The notes under the pieces were generated by a model that did not search any database, had not been told where the DNA came from, and saw nothing but the letters and a program-made list of their open reading frames with translations. This document shows positions 23,403-25,910 of a stretch of 25,910 bases of DNA, in pieces. A program made the position numbers and the translations under genes. Source of the DNA: JAENWH01 sp038248745 (GTDB lineage Bacteria > Bacillota > Clostridia > Peptostreptococcales > Anaerovoracaceae); contig JBBRXC010000008.1 of assembly GCA_038248745.1 (NCBI GenBank), forward strand, positions 1-25,910. Direction: 5' to 3'. Position 1 is the first letter of the stretch. Each line of letters opens with the position of its first letter.

Positions 23403-24376
23403 TGGAATTATTTAAAGATTTATATATAAATGACACATTGATCGTTGCTTCTTCTCCACACATAATAAGTGAAGTAACAACTTCTAAAATAATGAGAGAT
23501 GTCATTATAGGACTTTCTCCCGCGCTCATCATGTCAACCTTGAACTTTGGATTTCAGGTAATAGCAATGGCCAGTGTCTGCATCATAGCATCCATAGCGT
23601 TTGAGGCTGGATTTCAGTATGTGACGAAAAGAGCCCATACCACCAGTGATTTGAGTGCAGTTGTCACAGGATTGATCTTGGCATTTAATTTGCCGCCGAC
23701 ACTGCCTTATTGGATGGCAATTATAGGATGTTTTGTTGCCATTGTCATTGTAAAACAAATTTTTGGGGGCATAGGCCAGAATTTTGCAAATCCAGCCGCT
23801 ACGGCTAGAATCGTTTTATTGCTTTCGTTTACTGAGTCCATGACAACATGGGCAAAACCGTCAATACCTTTATTTAACATAGCTGCGACCGATGCTATTA
23901 CAAGTGCAACGCCATTAATGCTTTTTTCAAAAGGGCAGATGGATAATTTACCTACAAATTTAGATATGTTGTGGGGATTTATTGGTGGGTCATTAGGGGA
24001 AACCAGTGGGATCGCTTTTCTTATCGGGGGGGTTTATCTTATAAGTAGAAAAATAATTTTGCCCGCAATCCCACTAGCGTTTCTTGGGACAATGATAGGA
24101 TTCTCACTATTCATTGGTATCGATCCATTCTTTCAAATATTTGCCGGTGGAGCAATGCTTGGCGCCTTTTTTATGGCAACAGATTATGCAACTACACCAA
24201 TCACTACAAAAGGCAAAATTGTGTTTGGCATTGGTTGCGGTTTAATTACAATGCTGATTAGAGTCTATGGCTCATTACCGGAAGGGGTAAGTTTTGCGAT
24301 ACTGTTCATGAATATATTAACCCCTCATATTGATAATTTCTTCCAGGGGAGATTGTATGGGAGGAGTTCAAAATGA
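23402..24376 (+). CDS. rnfD: Rnf complex subunit D, membrane flavoprotein
   Basis: 324 aa polytopic membrane subunit. The start at 23402 is chosen because GAGGAGG lies ~10 bases upstream and the longer frame from 23297 would run through the end of rnfC. Many transmembrane helices are visible. The covalent FMN site is probably Thr170 in ITSATPLM, matching the S-x-A-T motif of RnfD/NqrB. Other conserved features are NPAATARIVLL and the late ATDYATTPIT. It starts on the rnfC stop (one-base overlap) and overlaps rnfG by 4 bp (ATGA), showing tight translational coupling. Confidence 0.95.
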   Translation: MELFKDLYINDTLIVASSPHIISEVTTSKIMRDVIIGLSPALIMSTLNFGFQVIAMASVCIIASIAFEAGFQYVTKRAHTTSDLSAVVTGLILAFNLPPTLPYWMAIIGCFVAIVIVKQIFGGIGQNFANPAATARIVLLLSFTESMTTWAKPSIPLFNIAATDAITSATPLMLFSKGQMDNLPTNLDMLWGFIGGSLGETSGIAFLIGGVYLISRKIILPAIPLAFLGTMIGFSLFIGIDPFFQIFAGGAMLGAFFMATDYATTPITTKGKIVFGIGCGLITMLIRVYGSLPEGVSFAILFMNILTPHIDNFFQGRLYGRSSK

Positions 24377-24963
24377 ATCATTCAAAAGACAAACACGCTG
24401 TCATTAAAGAATATGTGATGCCAACAATCGTACTAGTCATCATTTGTTTTGTGGTTACCTTTTCTTTAGTCACAACTTATAAAGTAACTGCCCCAATTAT
24501 TAAGGCCACGGCAGAAAAATCTGCAGAGATAGCAAGAGAAGAAGTGTTATCCGGGAGTGGTGGATTTGAATTGGTTGCATCCTTAGAACAAGCGGTGGGG
24601 AACACATCGGGAAAAATTAAAATAATTGATAATATCATAGATATTTATAAAGCAAACAATAAAAACGGTTATGTAATAACCTCTTCAGATAAGGGTTATG
24701 GAGGAGAAATCGTAATTATTACGGGTTTTTCAACGGATGGACTCATTCAAAAGGTTATGTTTTTAGAACAAGAGGAAACACCAGGAGTAGGTACGAAAGC
24801 AGGGAAGGATCCCTTTACTGACCAGTTCATAGGGTTGGATAACGTTCAAAGTGTTGAAAGTGTAGATACTATTTCAGGGGCGACAATATCTTCAAAAGCA
24901 GTAAAAAGAGCTGTTGCAACAGCGTTTGAAGAAATGAGCATCCTAAAGGAAGGGGGATTTTAA
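24373..24963 (+). CDS. rnfG: Rnf complex subunit G, FMN-binding protein
   Basis: 196 aa. One N-terminal membrane helix (about residues 14-36, VMPTIVLVIICFVVTFSLV) anchors an extracytoplasmic FMN-binding domain. The covalent FMN attachment motif SGAT is at 168-171 (VDTISGATISSKAV, Thr171). ETPGVGTKA in the middle is the usual RnfG/NqrC substrate-side motif. It takes part in electron relay between RnfD and RnfA/E. Overlaps rnfD by 4 bp; rnfE begins directly after its stop. Confidence 0.95.
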   Translation: MNHSKDKHAVIKEYVMPTIVLVIICFVVTFSLVTTYKVTAPIIKATAEKSAEIAREEVLSGSGGFELVASLEQAVGNTSGKIKIIDNIIDIYKANNKNGYVITSSDKGYGGEIVIITGFSTDGLIQKVMFLEQEETPGVGTKAGKDPFTDQFIGLDNVQSVESVDTISGATISSKAVKRAVATAFEEMSILKEGGF

Positions 24964-25698
24964 ATGAATGAACTGGATACAAAAAAACAAGATAAAATTG
25001 AATTAAAATCCATATTTATGAACGGAATCATTAAGGAAAATCCTGTGCTGGTTCTATTGCTAGGGACCTGTCCTACATTAGCAGTAACGACTTCGGCTAT
25101 AAATGGGTTGGGTATGGGTATATCAACCATGATCGTTCTTATCTTTTCAAATGTTTTCATTTCAATATTTAAGAATATTATTCCATCAAGAGTAAGAATC
25201 CCTGCATATATTGTTATCATTGCCGGATTTGTAACAGTGGTTGGATTTGTTGTAAAGGCTTATGCACCAGGTATTGACAAAGCTTTGGGAATTTTTTTAC
25301 CACTTATTGTAGTAAACTGTATCATTTTAGGTAGAGCAGAGATGTTTGCCAGCAGAAAAAGCGTATTGGAATCAACCTTTGACGGAGCAGGTATGGGAAC
25401 TGGGTTTACGCTAGCGTTGTTACTGATTGGCGGGACTAGAGAATTACTGGGAAGTGGGTTGATCTTTGGCGTTTCAATGACATCAACGTTTATAGAACCT
25501 ATGGGTATATTCTTAATGCCGCCAGGAGGATTCTTCATTTTTGGATGTATGATTGCATTGGTGAATAAAATAATGAAAGCAAAGAATAAAATCCCAAAAC
25601 AGGAAATGGGGTGCGCAGGTTGTCCTTCAGCAGCCTCGTGTAATATCGCATCTATTCAGACGGATCTAGAGAAAAATAAAGCGGAAGGAGATAAATAA
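24964..25698 (+). CDS. rnfE: Rnf complex subunit E, membrane protein with cysteine-rich tail
   Basis: 244 aa, about six transmembrane helices. Cys36 in LLGTCPTLAV and Cys119 in VVNCIILG are the conserved half-sites that, together with the matching cysteines of RnfA, hold the intramembrane [2Fe-2S] cluster. The core ends near residue 205. An extra hydrophilic tail of ~38 residues follows and contains GCAGCPSAASC (C217, C220, C226), which could bind a metal or cluster. The start ATG follows the rnfG stop directly, with GGAAGGGGG upstream. Confidence 0.94.
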   Translation: MNELDTKKQDKIELKSIFMNGIIKENPVLVLLLGTCPTLAVTTSAINGLGMGISTMIVLIFSNVFISIFKNIIPSRVRIPAYIVIIAGFVTVVGFVVKAYAPGIDKALGIFLPLIVVNCIILGRAEMFASRKSVLESTFDGAGMGTGFTLALLLIGGTRELLGSGLIFGVSMTSTFIEPMGIFLMPPGGFFIFGCMIALVNKIMKAKNKIPKQEMGCAGCPSAASCNIASIQTDLEKNKAEGDK

Positions 25699-25703
25699 TT
25701 ACG

Positions 25704-25910
25704 ATGAAAGAAATACTGATTATATTAATGAGTGTAATAATAGTAGATAACTTTGTACTATCAAAGTTCCTCGGAATCTGTCCTTTTTTAGGCGTATCTA
25801 AAAAGCTTGATGCAGCAGTTGGCATGAGCCTGGCAGTTACATTTGTTATGATTATTGCAACGGCAGTAACCTATCCTATTTATAAATTCTTACTGGTGGG
25901 ATTTCATTTA
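25704..25910 (+). CDS. rnfA: Rnf complex subunit A, 5' part only
   Basis: The first 69 codons are present; the gene runs off the window. The sequence ILIILMSVIIVDNFVLSKFL and then GICPFLGVSKKLDAAVGMSL is typical of RnfA, homologous to RnfE with inverted topology. Cys26 in GICPFLG is the expected half-site of the shared [2Fe-2S] cluster. The RBS (GGAAGGAG) is 13 bases before this ATG, rather far, but the product agrees with the family start. rnfB should follow outside the window. Confidence 0.92.
   Translation, partial: MKEILIILMSVIIVDNFVLSKFLGICPFLGVSKKLDAAVGMSLAVTFVMIIATAVTYPIYKFLLVGFHL

Overview
The window looks like chromosomal DNA of a low-GC, anaerobic Gram-positive bacterium of the Clostridia. 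The evidence is an AT-rich sequence with strong Shine-Dalgarno sites, an AbrB-type regulator, RicT/YaaT, a class III fructose-1,6-bisphosphatase, a lipoprotein-type sugar-binding protein, and an Rnf ion-translocating ferredoxin:NAD oxidoreductase cluster in the order C-D-G-E-A. This gene mix suits an acetogen or amino-acid fermenter (Acetobacterium/Eubacterium-like), but the genus is a guess. All convincing genes are on the + strand.

Layout. (1) 1-748 has no convincing gene. It holds an 87-bp direct repeat (two copies, each starting with a terminator-like hairpin), a nested 65-bp repeat pair, a long hairpin and a short stretch resembling the 3' end of 5S rRNA. (2) 749-12081 is a sugar uptake and catabolism locus: ROK kinase, LacI-family regulator, Gfo/Idh/MocA dehydrogenase, a fused SIS-isomerase/HAD-phosphatase, a deoxyhypusine-synthase-like protein, an HldE-like PfkB kinase, a ribose/galactose-type ABC importer (binding protein, double ATPase, permease) and a TIM-barrel sugar isomerase/epimerase. 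(3) 12225-16183 is housekeeping: a 36-aa membrane peptide, tmk, holB, ricT (yaaT), trmN6, a small membrane protein and an AbrB-like regulator. (4) 16337-21861 holds murA, fbp, and metY-metA for homocysteine synthesis from O-acetylhomoserine. (5) 22092-25910 is rnfCDGE and the start of rnfA, cut by the window edge.

The sugar locus is the most unusual part. Two promoters, one before lacI and one before the binding-protein gene, have the same design: -35, 17-bp spacer, -10, then a TGTAAACGATTAC-type operator 3-5 bp further on, in opposite orientations. This predicts that the local LacI protein (or CcpA, whose cre consensus the site also fits) controls both the enzyme operon and the transporter operon. 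The enzymes suggest that an imported sugar or polyol is oxidised (Gfo/Idh), isomerised (TIM barrel, SIS), phosphorylated (ROK, PfkB) and possibly dephosphorylated (HAD). GmhA-like and HldE-kinase-like parts occur without the nucleotidyltransferase of ADP-heptose synthesis, and a deoxyhypusine-synthase-like protein sits between them. I do not recognise this combination as a described pathway, and the substrate cannot be read from the sequence.
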